From Mesostigma viride (lineage: Eukaryota; Streptophyta; Mesostigmatophyceae; Mesostigmatales; Mesostigmataceae), in assembly GCA_009746045.1 (NCBI GenBank), contig RPFO01000080.1:3452251-3516250 (forward strand): a stretch of 64,000 nucleotides of DNA, given 5' to 3'. A model generated the notes under the pieces. That model was given only the letters and a program-made list of their open reading frames with translations, searched no databases and had not been told where the DNA came from. Positions 34,583 through 53,602 of the stretch are shown here, one piece after another. The stretch's first letter is position 1, and each line of letters begins with the position of its first letter. The translations under genes were made by a program, and so were the position numbers.

Positions 34583-34918
34583 AAACCTGTAAAAAGTTAC
34601 TTAAACATATTCATGAGGAAAAGCTGGGGCCACCAACGTGTAGAGCTCGCTGAGACGATCATTTTTGCTCCCTAGGTCGACCCCTATAACCCTCGGGACC
34701 TCAGGGTTTCGCTAGGTATAGCGCCTAGGTACGTAGGTAGGTATAATCATTAAACCTGTAAAAAGTTACTTAAACATATTCATGAGGAAAAGCTGGGGCC
34801 ACCAACGTGTAGAGCTCGCTGAGACGATCATTTTTGCTCCCTAGGTCGACCCCTATAACCCTTGGGACCTCAGGGTTTTGCTAGGTATAGCGCCTAGGTG
34901 CTAGGTAGGTAGGGTCCA
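34583..34918. repeat. Tandem duplication, ~169-bp unit, two copies
   Basis: aaacctgtaaaaagttactt begins at 34583 and again at 34752. The copies differ at a few bases and end in ctaggtaggta runs. Confidence 0.92.
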
Positions 34919-35055
34919 AGGGCCAACTTTTGGAAAATTTCAGCATGGTGTCTAATATTTTTGTTTTTTCCACCCCCCCTGAATAGCCCGCTGTTTCCAA
35001 ATCTCGCTAGGCCGTTCCAGTGTTTTTTTTAAGGTTTTCGTTACTAGTGGCGCTA

Positions 35056-35985
35056 GGCCACTTGTGGCGTTTCGAACTATGAAAACTTGAGTTTACTCGG
35101 CCAATGTGTGGCTTTAAGCCAATTAAAATTGGGCTTGGCACGGCCACGTGTGGCGGGCTGGCTTTTTGGTGCAGCAAATGACCCTACCGGCAGCGGGGTC
35201 AGCGCGGCGCGGCGCCGTACTGGCATTCCAAGTTCAAAGTAGTTCAGAATAGTATGTTTAATTATCTTAAGTTCAAACTAGTAGAATTTAGTATAATCAT
35301 TCACGCCTTAAGTTAGGTTCACGCCTGAAGTTGGGTTGACCAAAAACCTCGAACCCAACTTAAGGCGTGAATGCCTGTACACAAGGCGGGCGAGCGTCTC
35401 CGTCTCAGGCATCGGCGCCGGGCGTACTTGGTAAATTAACAACAACGATTACTACTACAGCCACTGCTTAACAAAACGATTACTGTAGTGCCGAAAGTCG
35501 AAACACATTAGTCAATGCAGTACAGTACTGTATGGCTGGCGAGTGACGTAATAACTGAGGCGCCAGCCGCCAGGCCGCCAGCCAGCTGAAGCCTGAAAAG
35601 TGAAAATGCACACAAGCTGCAGTCTGCACAGTGCACTCTGGTCTCTGGCAGCGGGCCACTTGCCACTTGGCACTTGGCCGGGCTCTACGTACATGCACTA
35701 TGCAGTCAGTAAGTCAGTCAGTCATAGTAGTACTCATAGTAGTTCTAGTACTGGGGAGGCTTGTGGCGGAACGCCGGCCGGAAGACCGGCTGACACCGCC
35801 AATTGTGGCGTAACCTGTACTAGAGTGAACTTCAGGCACGGCCACCCTGTGGCGAAACGAAACTACAAAGTAGAACAGCACGGCCAAATTGTGGCTTCTT
35901 GGGTGCCCTGTCAAAGTGGGTGGCACCGCCACATTTTGCCAAAAAAAGTGCCACACCGCCACATTTGGCGGCATATCGCCACTAA
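35056..35985. repeat. Cluster of GCCAC/GTGGC imperfect palindromes
   Basis: Palindromic blocks of the form ggccac-n-gtggcg occur at about 35056, 35142, 35797, 35839, 35881, 35922 and 35950, several followed by tttcgaa or aaacga. No gene is recognised in this region. Confidence 0.6.
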
Positions 35986-36462
35986 AAAAAACACTGGGCC
36001 GTTCCCAGATCTCTGCTGCCCCCGTCAGCCGTGCCCCGTGCGGCGTGGGCAGCAACAACAACAACAACAACAACAACGCTGAAGATGCCTCCACCACGTT
36101 GGCTCATCAGGCTTACGAGGCTTACATTCTCGAGTTCTCGAGCTCCTCGACGACTGCAAGGCGGTGCCGGCAAAGAATGCCGTTCAAGCCGTCTACGCTG
36201 CGATCCCTCTTCCTGCACTCGATCCTCTGCGCATGCTTGCTGCAAGCTGCTCTTGGGGCTGCAGCTTCTTCGGACGGGTGAATTTCCCACCACACGCTGT
36301 GTTCGAATCCACGATCGTTTTCGCTAGGTCATTCGTGTATATTATATACGTTATCGGTTAAGAGCCTGGAAATGTCGTTGTCAGGGGAATTGTATGATGT
36401 AATTCAGGCTGGAGGAACAATGAGCATGTAATAAATGTCAGCATGCTTCTCTGGGCTGTGTG

Positions 36463-36516
36463 CTACAGATACTCCCAACGGAGTTATGTTCCTAATTAAT
36501 TAATTAATTAATTAAT
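36463..36516 (+). mobile_element. LINE-type 3' terminus with (aatt)n tail
   Basis: gtgctacagatactccc-aacggag-ttatgtt is followed by an (aatt)n tail. It matches the termini at 59768 and 61988 and, on the minus strand, those at 10911, 16258 and 39480. Confidence 0.65.
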
Positions 36517-36762
36517 GCTCCTATGCGTACAGCCAAGAAGAGCTTACTTCTATGTTCATTATTGGTCTCTTCGCTTGGTGCGGGTCCGGACTCATTTATC
36601 GCATTTTTCGAACGCATCGTTGAAATCATTCACCTTAATCCATGAGCTCCCCCGGATCGATCAAGCGCTGGCTAAGTAATTGATGAAGTAATGAATCAAC
36701 ACGGATACTGCGTCATGCATGAGTATATATCTGGGCCGGGGGAGGGGGGATCGAGACACTGG

Positions 36763-36935
36763 CTAGCACAGTGCCGTTGCGTGGTATAATGACGGTGATG
36801 GCATCGTGGTATCCTGTCAGCCTCGATGGCGCTAGCACAGTGCCGTTGCGTGGTATATAGTATCACAGCCTCGATGGTAGACTGCATCAGTTCGTGCGTA
36901 TCAAAGCCATCGTGGCATCACAGCCTCGATGGCGC
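36763..36935. repeat. Degenerate short repeats
   Basis: gctagcacagtgccgttgcg occurs twice and cagcctcgatgg four times in about 170 bases. No coding region is supported between 36520 and 37480; poly-G runs lie at 37227-37266. Confidence 0.8.
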
Positions 36936-37483
36936 TCAGCTTCATACGTCAAAGGTTTTTGACGTTCGATGAATTTTGACTGTCCGACATGTCTTTACTT
37001 CCCAGGTCGAACCAGCTTGAAATGGCCCCTTTGCTTGAATTCCTTGCACTAGTTGCTGTTTACGGTTATCAGCGTTGCCTGCATACAATGACCTTCACGG
37101 CAGATGGTGTATGAATGGACATACGCGGCGACTGGGATAACGATGATGATGGCCGGCCATTAATTAAGCTGCGGGGGCACGCACGGTGGGGAGTGGGGGC
37201 CGAGTAGCCCGGGGTGCAGGGACTGGGGGGGGGGGGGGCAGGGCCGAGGATCGGGGGGGGGGGGGAGCATCGGGGTAACAATCGTGGTGACAGTGGCATG
37301 ATGGCGGCCCAGGTTTGATGGCAGAAGCTATATAATTTATTAGTGTCCTTAATTCTCTAATACTAGCAGTAGAATGTCCAGTCCTTGATAATCATTGTCA
37401 GGCTGTGGGTAATGTCAAATGTGACAGACTGTGGGACATAAATGTACGTATGAACGTATGTTTCATCGAATGATGAGTCTATG

Positions 37484-37740
37484 AAACGACTTATGCTCCC
37501 AATGATCATGCGTGCATGCAGGGCTACCGGGAACCATTCTGGTCTGCCGGTGCTTGAGAGCGCGTCGTACGCGTCGTCCTTGTTTGGTGCCCTCAAACGC
37601 CAAGAAGAAGGAGCTGCCCCGGGCAGTCAGGCCAACACCATGGAGCTGGTAAGCACGGAAGGACGCAAAAGTAGATATGGTAAACCTTAAACCCTGGATA
37701 TCCAGTGGGCGGTCAGGCCAACACCATGGAGCTGGTAAGC
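37484..37740 (+). other. Possible exon end with duplicated splice donor
   Basis: A plus-strand frame (MRACRATGNHSGLPVLESAS, then LFGALKRQEEGAAPG) ends at ggagctg|gtaagc (37650). About 25 bases around this boundary (ggccaacaccatggagctgg) recur at 37713-37737. This could be an upstream exon of the gene at 38433, but the linking splice is unproven. Confidence 0.3.
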
Positions 37741-38235
37741 AGGGTCCGAGCAACACGTGGATATTTCTCATGCAAGTGACTATGCTTGTTAGTTATTTTG
37801 GACTTGTTACCTTCAACCCGGCCACCTTTTTATAGGGGCCCGCAAATCCTGGATATATATTTTTTATTAGTGTTTTCGTTTGTTTGTTTTTTTTAGTGCT
37901 CATGTATTCAATCATGAGTGGCTTGATAGCTAGACTGTGCAGGCCGAGCAGAAAATGGAGTGGGTCGTGCGGCATGCATGCCACAAGCCAATACCACTAG
38001 GGGCAGCCAGGGCTCCCACTATAGTCAGCCTACATGCATCTGATTTATACTCTAGTCCCACGTACCTGGCATGGGGGGCCAAGGATGAGTAGCCTTGGCA
38101 AAGCCTTCCATTGACCTGTCCAGATGGTTGCGTCGCTATGGAATTCAGCAACGCATCTTACACCGTTCTGTTTGTTCGACGATGTCTTCACCAAGCACAG
38201 ATAGGGCCTTGACAGGCGTGCTGGGAGATCGTTGT

Positions 38236-38365
38236 TGGCTACTATGATTTGATATTATTGTTTGATATAATGATTTGACATCATTATTTGCTGCTGTGAT
38301 TTGATATTATTGTTTGCTACTATGATTTGATGTTATTATTTGCTACTATGATTTGATATAATCGA
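38236..38365. repeat. AT-rich tandem repeat
   Basis: Four to five imperfect copies of tgctactatgatttgatatt followed by attgttt, just upstream of the 38433 ORF. Confidence 0.85.
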
Positions 38366-38432
38366 CCTGCTGTACATGCAGCCTTATGTCTTTGATGTGC
38401 ATATGTAACATGGCAGTGCGCTCAAATCCATC

Positions 38433-39434
38433 ATGAACGGGACCTGCGTGATCTTGCACATGCAGGGGGCCTTGCCACAATCGCCTGATGAGATCAACGA
38501 GCACCGACGCCCTGCTGAGCAATCAGTAAGAGATACCGAGGTCGAGCAGACGCAGACACGTGAAGGAGAAGAGCAGCCACCGCTCAGCCTCGAGCATTTT
38601 CTGCGCTCCATCACTCGCGACCCCCGGCTGACCGAACACAAGGGACAGGTGCCACCGGGGGGATCGCGTTTCCTTGTCGCTGGATCCTACCCCTCCGCCC
38701 TTGTGGCATGGGAGCGGGTGCTGGCCCGCCCAGGGCTGCGGTTGCCCTTTAACGATGTCGATGTTTTCACAACGTCCGAGTTTCGTGACAGGGGCGACCC
38801 AATTTGGGGTAACCCCACGGTTAGGGGGACCAACCATTGCACATACATGCATGTCAATGGTGTGATGTGCCCTATCAATGTAGTGCTGAAACCGTTTCTA
38901 AATCTTGAAGACTCTATTGATACCTTTGACGTTAATTGCGTGAAGGTGGGGGTGGAGGTGAGCCTGCACCCGACGCTCCCGTATTATTCAGCCCGCTGGT
39001 ACGTCGCGCCTAGTTTTGAGGAATTTTTGCAAACGCGGATTCTTGAGATTGACATGACAGGGCTTTCCGCGCCCGGCTCACAGATCAGCGGCAATAGTCT
39101 AGTTCGTCTGATTGTCAAGTCCGAACAGTTGAGATTTGAGTTCAAGCTCCCGGGCCCGGACGCCCTGACTGGTTTCGACGGATGGAGGATTTGGTCTAAA
39201 TATTATAAGAAGTTGTGCGAGCAGGTGAGTTTGGGGAATCAAGAGTTGTTCAACCGATCGTTTAGAGTCGAACCATTAGGCACACATGGAAAGGAATACA
39301 CGCTTCGTGTGTGGGATGTGGTGTGCAATCCCCCTTATCTGGTGGACATGCTGTATTACGGGCCCGATGGTGGGATGTGCATGCGAGAGCATGACATGCA
39401 CAACGGTATGAAAGTGCCAAAAATGCCCTTATAG
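38433..39434 (+). CDS. Hypothetical protein, 333 residues, nucleotidyltransferase-like motif
   Basis: An uninterrupted frame starts at ATG 38433. An alternative first exon base is 38465, after ACATGCAG. Residues ~80-115 read FLVAGSYPSALVAWERVLAR followed by PFNDVDVFT. A glycine-serine turn, a helix and a D-x-D strand are the active-site pattern of the polymerase-beta nucleotidyltransferase fold. DTFDVNCVKVGVEV at ~168-181 could supply the third acidic strand. There is no signal peptide or membrane segment. The assignment rests on motif spacing only. The gene ends 17 bases before a LINE tail (39450). Codon use looks normal and the frame is intact, so I think it is a real gene or a recent mobile-element gene. 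Confidence 0.5.
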   Translation: MNGTCVILHMQGALPQSPDEINEHRRPAEQSVRDTEVEQTQTREGEEQPPLSLEHFLRSITRDPRLTEHKGQVPPGGSRFLVAGSYPSALVAWERVLARPGLRLPFNDVDVFTTSEFRDRGDPIWGNPTVRGTNHCTYMHVNGVMCPINVVLKPFLNLEDSIDTFDVNCVKVGVEVSLHPTLPYYSARWYVAPSFEEFLQTRILEIDMTGLSAPGSQISGNSLVRLIVKSEQLRFEFKLPGPDALTGFDGWRIWSKYYKKLCEQVSLGNQELFNRSFRVEPLGTHGKEYTLRVWDVVCNPPYLVDMLYYGPDGGMCMREHDMHNGMKVPKMPL

Positions 39435-39449
39435 GCCCTACAAGGAGCA

Positions 39450-41250
39450 AATTAATTAATTAATTAATTAAAATTAAACACGTGCTCCCGTAGGGGAGTC
39501 ACGGAGCACTGAGGTGCTTTTAATCCCTGTGTGTGCACTACAGGAGAAAGGGCAGAGACCCGGCCCAGTCTCCTTCATGCCAAAGGCATGCCACAGCTGC
39601 ATTCGGGCGCGCTAGCAAAAGGACAGGCTAACGATCCGGCAAACTGTGGGTGCAATAAGACCCATGTAGGCGTGGCATAACAAGTATAGCGTGGGCAAGT
39701 AATCTGACCATAGCCAGGGCGTAGCATGGCTGTACTAGGACTAGGCTAAGGCTATGGCTGGTTATGTACCGTGCGTTGGCGGCACGTGACTAGGTATGTT
39801 GGCACAGCTAGGCAAACATTCTAGGCATGGCTGCCTTAGCGGCAGTGACTCCAATGGTTACAATTGCTAGGGCTATTGCTATTCAAGCCCGCTGGGGGCG
39901 TCCACATCTTATGGTTGATCATCAGGTCCCCGCCCCTCCAGTACACCTTGGGCTTCTGGGGGTCCTGCTTATGGCGGAGGTATTCCGGCCACAGGTCGCG
40001 TCGCTGCTGTCGCTGGGCGGGGGTCAGGTCGTCATCCAGCGTCCAGGTGAGGTCGTGCAAGCCGTCTTGCGACGAGAGAGGAACCGCAGCTTATCCTCAG
40101 GGGAGGGGAAGGTGAGCAGGACTGGTGGGGGAGCCGCCTTGTCCCGTGAGTGGGGAAGGCGGTGGCACCCACGCAGTTCCACCTCACCTACCAGGCCCAT
40201 GAGGGTAAGAAGCTGGTTCTTGAGCTCGTCAGCGAGAGAGGTTGACGTCTCACCTGGCTTCTGGGGGAAGTGACATAGCACCACTCGGCACTCGCGGCGA
40301 GCGCGGTCGGTGACCTCCCGTTGCTGGGCCTGGCGGTGGTCCTCCAGCTCCTGGAGCTTCGTGGCGATGGCGTCGGTGGTGGAGGCGGTCGCTGACCGCA
40401 GCAGGTCCGCGTAGGAGAGCGGCGGGAGGTCACCAGCATCCTGCCGGGGTGGCTGGGATGCAATGGTGGCCGTCTGCTCCGCTATCTTGGGGACCTGTGT
40501 GGCCAGGGCCTCGGTGTGGGCGGTGATGGCCTCAAGCTTCTTCATGAGCACGCCGCACTTGCCCTCCACCTGGTTAAGGCGAGAGACACGTGCAGCATGC
40601 GTTTCCGAAGCTTGCGCCGCGGTGTGCAGCGTCGTGAACTGGGGCTGGAGCTTGTGGACGACCTTGGTTTCCACATTGGAGACCCGGGCCTCCACCGTGT
40701 TGAGCGTCGTGTTCAACGATGTCAGCTTCTTGGCCAGCGGCCAGGTCACGTGCTCCTCCAGCACTGCGCGGATGTCATCCTTGCAGAGGGAGGGAGCCGA
40801 AGGGGCTGCCGGCTGTGCGGGGGCGGGGGCGTTGAGCGCTCTGCTGATGTCGCCGAGGCTGCGCTGGTAGTAGCTGGTCAAGATAAACAGGCGTTGGCGT
40901 GGTTCTTCATAAGTGTAGAGCCAGGACGTGTTGCGGTAGTCGATAGCCGCCCCCCCCTTCTGGGGCACGAAGAGCTTCCGTTCCTGTGTGAGGAACTGGA
41001 GGACCTCGACGACTTCCTGCGGCGACAGTTTCTGCCAGTCGAGGAGGTTGAAATATTTGTCGCCGGGCAAGAATAGGCTCCATTTGTGGCGGTCGTGGCA
41101 TGGTTTCTTGGGCTCAGGCGAGGCGCTTGGCGATGGGTCTGCTGGCGATGGGTTGGCGAGCCCAGGCGGCTGGGCAAGAACGATGGCGAGAGGGTTGGGC
41201 TGGGAGCCGGTAAGCTCCTTTTCCAAACCCCGTTTTGCTTAATTTGGGCT
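39450..41250 (-). mobile_element. ORF1-only LINE (HAL1-like layout)
   Basis: Reading the minus strand: an ORF1 (41226-39836), a ~300-base 3' region, the terminal hairpin gtgctccgtgactcc-cctac-gggagcacg (39510-39480) and an (aatt)n tail (39477-39450). No reverse transcriptase lies between ORF1 and the 3' end. The layout resembles half-L1 elements that keep only ORF1, or an internally deleted LINE. Confidence 0.6.
39836..41226 (-). pseudogene. LINE ORF1 protein, coiled coil plus RRM-like C-terminus
   Basis: A 400-codon frame starts at ATG 41226. After a Pro-rich N-terminus comes WSLFLPGDKYFNLLDWQKLS, then a long coiled-coil-like stretch (LTSLNTTLNTVEARVSNVET and following heptads). RRECRVVLCHFPQ and PPPVLLTFPSPEDKLRFLSR follow, as in the RRM-like domain of L1-type ORF1 proteins. 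A frame change near 40060 moves the end into LTWTLDDDLTPAQRQQRRDL and VYWRGGDLMI, the conserved C-terminal domain. ORF1 proteins bind the element's RNA. The one-base break near the end may be real or a sequencing error. Confidence 0.65.
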
Positions 41251-41719
41251 CGTCATAGCTGCTTGTCACGTGATAACTTTGGCAATACTGCGTTTCAGCC
41301 GTAACCTATTATACTGGCGTGTACGTCTGAATAAAGCGCATCGAATGCGAGTGGTCTGACCGAATTTGGGGCTCAGACGCAAAAGATCTGAGCTCCGCCG
41401 TCAGCCATACCGCCGTCAGCCATTTTCGTCAAAAACACATAGCTCGGTAAGGTAGCAAATTGAAGGAGCAAATTGAGTCCAAACATGCTAGATATTGGTA
41501 GGCAGCATGTCCATGACACCAGTAAAAGGAATTTGACTTTCCAGAATTTTCCGACATCGGTTGGTCTATTTTTGGCATGTCTATTTTTAGCAACTTTCAA
41601 GATTTTAATACAAACAAATACCATTTGATATGCAAATAAAGAGCTCCTGACCTGGCTGTTTGCATGTAGGCTTATGCTCATGTCTACCAATTACTGTGCA
41701 CCAGGTCCCATGGTCATCT

Positions 41720-41985
41720 GACCTCATTTGGTGACAAACTGCCACCAAATGCTAGCAAAAACGCACTGTTTCACCACATCTCATAGCAGTTTCCATGGAA
41801 GATGTATTCAGTCGAGGCTGGAAATTTGCAATCACGTCACACCTCATAAATGTAGACATGGCACAAAAAATCAGGTCCATCGTACTGTATTTGGTAACAA
41901 AATGCCACCAAATGCTACCAAAAATGCGCGTTTTTCGCATTTTTAAAACACATTTCATGACAGTTTTCATACAAGAGGTGCTCAG
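41720..41985. repeat. Diverged tandem duplication
   Basis: The block containing ttggtgacaaactgccacca and a following catttcatagcagttttcat-like segment is repeated about 155 bases further on. No gene is seen between 41250 and 42440. Confidence 0.55.
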
Positions 41986-42443
41986 TTGGCCTGCGCATGG
42001 GGCCCACAAAGGTCACTAGTGCATCAGGCGGTTTAGCAAACAGCGTATTGGCAGCAGTCAAGTCCCCCTCAGTGAGTAGTTCCTCAAGTACGGGGGTGTT
42101 GGCGCATTGCTAGTGGTGCCAGCAGGGGGCGCCGGGGACCCGCGGTGTCGGCAGGGGGTTGGGGGGAGGCTGGCGGGGACGTGTGTGCGGCGTGCTCAAG
42201 ATAACGTAGTACTTTTCAACGCGCATAGGGCACCCTCCAGGCGGGCGGCGCGACTTGCTCGCCTGGTCTTGGGGTCAAAGAATGCAGCATACCGTTGGGA
42301 GTGCCGGGTTGCGAAAGCCAGCAGGCGCTCCTTGTTGCGAAGTTGGCGATGAAGGTCGCGGCTTTGACTCCGTTTCGTCGTCCGTGAGATTGGACTATCC
42401 AAGACACGCTCGGCCATCGGACGACGGGTGTGGGGGGTGGGTT

Positions 42444-43780
42444 CTAGCTAACCCCCCGGTAGCTGCTCGCGGTGTGAGGGGGCGGGGAGGGCCTACTCCC
42501 TACCCCCCCGCGCGTCTCCCCTCGGCGTGGTAACCTCCCGCGACTCAGGTAGTTAACCTCCATGTGCCATGCGTCGTCCTTCCACCGCAGCCGCACCTTC
42601 TTCGTGCGGTCAGCGGGGGCCTTCTCCGCGTCCTCTTGTCGGCCAGCCGGTCCCTGCGGGCGCGAAGCTGCGCCGGGGTCAGATCGTCGTCGAGACTCCA
42701 ACCCAAGCCTCGTGGTAGCTTGGTGCGGTGTTGGAGGATATAGTGCTTGCCGATGGGGCGCGTAAGCACGAGCGCCACCGGCGCGTCGCGCGCCCCGGTA
42801 GGCGGCGGACGGTGTCAATTGTGACACTGTCCTCTAGGCGGAAGTTGGTGATGAGTTCCTTCTCCACCTTGAGGCGGAGGCTCAGCCCCGTCTCCCGGGG
42901 GAGGGCCGTCACATTACGAATAATTATGGTGCGGCCGCGCCGCTCTTTGTTCGGTCCCGGTCGGCGAAGGTCCTAGAGACCGCCTGAGCAGTGCTAGTGG
43001 CTATTTCTTGGATGGCTGTGCTGGCCATAGTCGCGTAGGACGGGGCCACCTTCGCCACCTGCGCCTCCACGTTGTCCGCTAAATTGCCGGCCACCTGCAC
43101 CGCTAGGGTGCCGGCGACCGCCTCCGTCAGCGTGTCAGCGACCTGGGCCGCCACCTTGCATTCCGCCACGTTGTCCTCGATCGCCGCAGCCAAGTGGCCT
43201 GCGAGATCAGAATTTATCAGCTCCGTGGCAATCTTCTGCGCCACCGTACGGGCAAGCGCTGCTGCTGCTGCAGATCCGGATACTGGCAGCAGTTCCGAAT
43301 TTCCCAGCAGCGTCGTCGTGGCAACGACGCGCAACTCACTTTTCTTGAGTGAGGTCAAGTCCTTAGGGTCGGTAACCAGGGTAATGGCGGTGAGCCCAGG
43401 TGGTGGCTGAGGCCAGAGTAGGGGCCGGCCTTGTTGCATAATCTCGGTGAGCAGAGCCACGAGGTCCAGCGTAGACAAGGTCAGAAGGGTTTGCACATTA
43501 GCTGTGCCGTTAGCAAGTGCCGCAGCGTCAGCGGAAGGGTGCATTGCGGACTTCAGTAGCGGTGTGCCCCGAGTCGGCAGGGGCTGCGAATAACAGGGCC
43601 CGGGCCGTGCCAGTGTGGCCACGGGGGGATAAATTAGGCCCATGTTTCTTGGCGGCAGACTCCATAGCCTGAGAGTTGCCCGTTCCTTCTCCTATGGCTG
43701 GCGGCTGCGGGGCGTCGCCTGCACGGGCGGCAGCAGTCGGTACTTCTTTGCGCCCTGATTTCTTGGTAACCATCTTCAAG
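42444..43780 (-). pseudogene. LINE ORF1 protein, second family member
   Basis: Read from 43780 (KMVTKKSGRKEVPTA) through a frame change near 43620 to a 239-codon frame (43643-42924). That frame is rich in Ala and has regular VADTLTEAV, VAGNLADNVEAQV heptads. It then shifts to RTIIIRNVTALPRETGLSLR, LVEKELI-like and VALVLTRPIGKHYILQHRTK, ending LGWSLDDDLTPAQLRARR. RRM-like domain, basic block and LDDDLTPAQ match the 39836-41226 protein in order, but the coiled-coil part is quite different. The copy is frame-broken. Confidence 0.6.
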
Positions 43781-43880
43781 ACCGAGCTCGGTCGATGTGT
43801 CGTGGAATGGCGAGTCGATCGTGACTAATCCGACCTCATTCGGTGACCAAACGTGGTAGTTATCGTCGTTTACGTCCGCC

Positions 43881-44185
43881 ATAGCATGTCAATTTTGAAT
43901 TTAATTCGCGGTTGATGTGCAGGCCAGTGCAGCCCGAGTGTGACCGCGTATGGCATTCATAGCGATTCGGGCCGCAGTGCCCACACCCCTGTAACGTATA
44001 GGACCTAGATAGCTTACACCATCCATTCCATCCCATGTTCCCCTCCCACTGAGGACTTATGCTCACGTGACGCAGTTACGAGTCTATTAATTAATTAATT
44101 AATTAATTGATCAATCATGAACGTCCCACTGAGGACTTATTCTGACTTATGCTCACGTGACGCAGTCACGTGTCTATTAATTAAT
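43881..44185. repeat. Duplicated LINE-type terminus
   Basis: cccactgaggacttatgctc, then acgtgacgcagt and gtctattaattaat occur at 44044-44105 and 44124-44185. They resemble, more distantly, the other (aatt)-tailed termini. Confidence 0.6.
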
Positions 44186-44273
44186 CATGAACGACTCGAA
44201 AACACGGAAAAGATAACGGCAGGCTCGAGTTACCATGGTCCAGATTCTCCCGATTTTAGCTGGTTGTCTCCTT
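44186..44273 (+). repeat. R1 copy with a small internal deletion
   Basis: aacgactcgaaaacacggaa through ggttgtctccttgata; the ctggcctgcgc part before the tail is missing. Confidence 0.8.
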
Positions 44274-44513
44274 GATACATGGTGTATCAATGCATTGAAA
44301 TCATCTCATGAGACACACAACAGTGCATGCCAGAAATCTGGAGGATCCGGAACATGGTACGCAGCTTACTCATATCTGGCCACTAAACAAATGCGGGGGC
44401 GGAGCACCATTTAAAGCCTCGAACGCATGCAGTCTTTGCATATAAGCATGCGTACTTGTGCAAGACACATGAAACTGAAATGATTATTGTACTGCGTCGC
44501 ATTTCAACAATAA

Positions 44514-44548
44514 AATTTCTGGCCTGCGCTGGTTGTCTCCTTGATAAA
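44514..44548 (+). repeat. Short R1 copy (3' end only)
   Basis: atttctggcctgcgctgg and ttgtctccttgata; only the terminal ~35 bases. Confidence 0.85.
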
Positions 44549-44753
44549 TGTTGCTATACATTCATCGGTTGTCTCACAAAAAGGCATCCAGGAATGTGAG
44601 CATGCAAGCAGCACCAAAAAAAAAAGAGCTGTAAACCGCTGTTGAAGCGGCGTGCGTTCCTGTTACATGCCTCAACCATCTGGCATTCAAATGTGCTAAT
44701 GGAACTCTCCCAGCGTCCTTTACACCTTTGCATGTGAAAATTATTCTTTCGCC

Positions 44754-52483
<7,730 letters not shown>

Positions 52484-53602
52484 CTGCGGTTATTTTTTTC
52501 ATAAGAGCCCCATGAAGCAGTGCGGCCATACACAAAACGCGCTCTTGTCAGGCAACCACACTCCCACTATAGAAACAATAGGAATTGAAATCGCTGTTGT
52601 TTATGCTGTTGTGCACGGCGGACTTTTCATATTTCTAATTTTACGCACATCTTGCTTGCGTGAACGGCTGTCTTTCCCCATTTGCGCCGCTCCTCGCACG
52701 AGAGGTCAAGAAGGCTCTCTTTCTCAATTGAAACTACAAAACTACCATGGAATCCATAAAACTCAAGAAGCTGTCTTTTATTGAAAAAGAACCGACAAGT
52801 GACGCAGCCACGCCTATGGCAGCGCTCATCATCAATACATGCTCATCATTCCCACCTGTCAGTCGCCTGCTCCCCGAGGCCAAGCGTGAAGACCAAGGCT
52901 ACCAGCCACAAGGCACGGTCGACCGCACGAACCCCCTGCCGATCTGGCAGCCATAAACATGTTGTACTGCACGCCCGCCGCGTGGCGCAAAGACGACTCC
53001 AGGAATGCCAAGTCAGGCTTGACAAGTTTCGGTAGTACAATGCAGCGGGATAATATGGCAGAAAATACGGTAACACAGTACGGTATCACTCCAACGGTTG
53101 GTCCCTGGACGAGTTCGGCGTTGAGTTGAGTTTATTCCCGCGCCGGCGTACTTAGAGCTGCGAGAGTTTATTCCCGCAAGGGCCCGAGGGCCGGATAGTT
53201 GTGTTGTGTGAGTTGTATGTATCGGCCCCACGGCCCAACGGTGCACGGACATCTGTCCGGTCTGTCGGGCGCGGCGGCCCGGATGACGTGGCGAATCTGG
53301 GCTGCAGATGGGCGCCCAGAAGTCCTTCCTTTGCTCGCAAGTCGCAGGAGAAATCGTGCGTATCTCACAAGGGCCGGGGGACTTCGAGCCAAGCGTGCTT
53401 TCCACGCGATCAACCCGGCTGTCCCCTAACATTTATAGCGCTTTGCCTCGCCTCGCTGCCAGATTACGAGGAGCAGACGCGACCCTCCATCCCCGGTTTT
53501 CAGCGGTTGTTATGAAGGGTCCAATCTGCGGTAAGCGCTAGATTATAATTCCGTGTTGCTCGGCGCTTGGGCGGTCGCCCCTGAAGCTGAATACGTCGCT
53601 AA
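52484..53602. other. Region between Sec62 and the cystatin gene
   Basis: The two genes are divergent, so both promoters and probably the Sec62 first exon lie in these 1.1 kb. I saw no clear TATA box or upstream exon; overlapping open frames at 53013-53540 have no recognised motif. Confidence 0.4.

Noticed and set aside
36177-36281. Small secreted protein (MPFKPSTLRSLFLHSILCAC start)
   Set aside because: The 34-residue tail looks like a signal peptide but ends at once, with no clear donor site or downstream exon.
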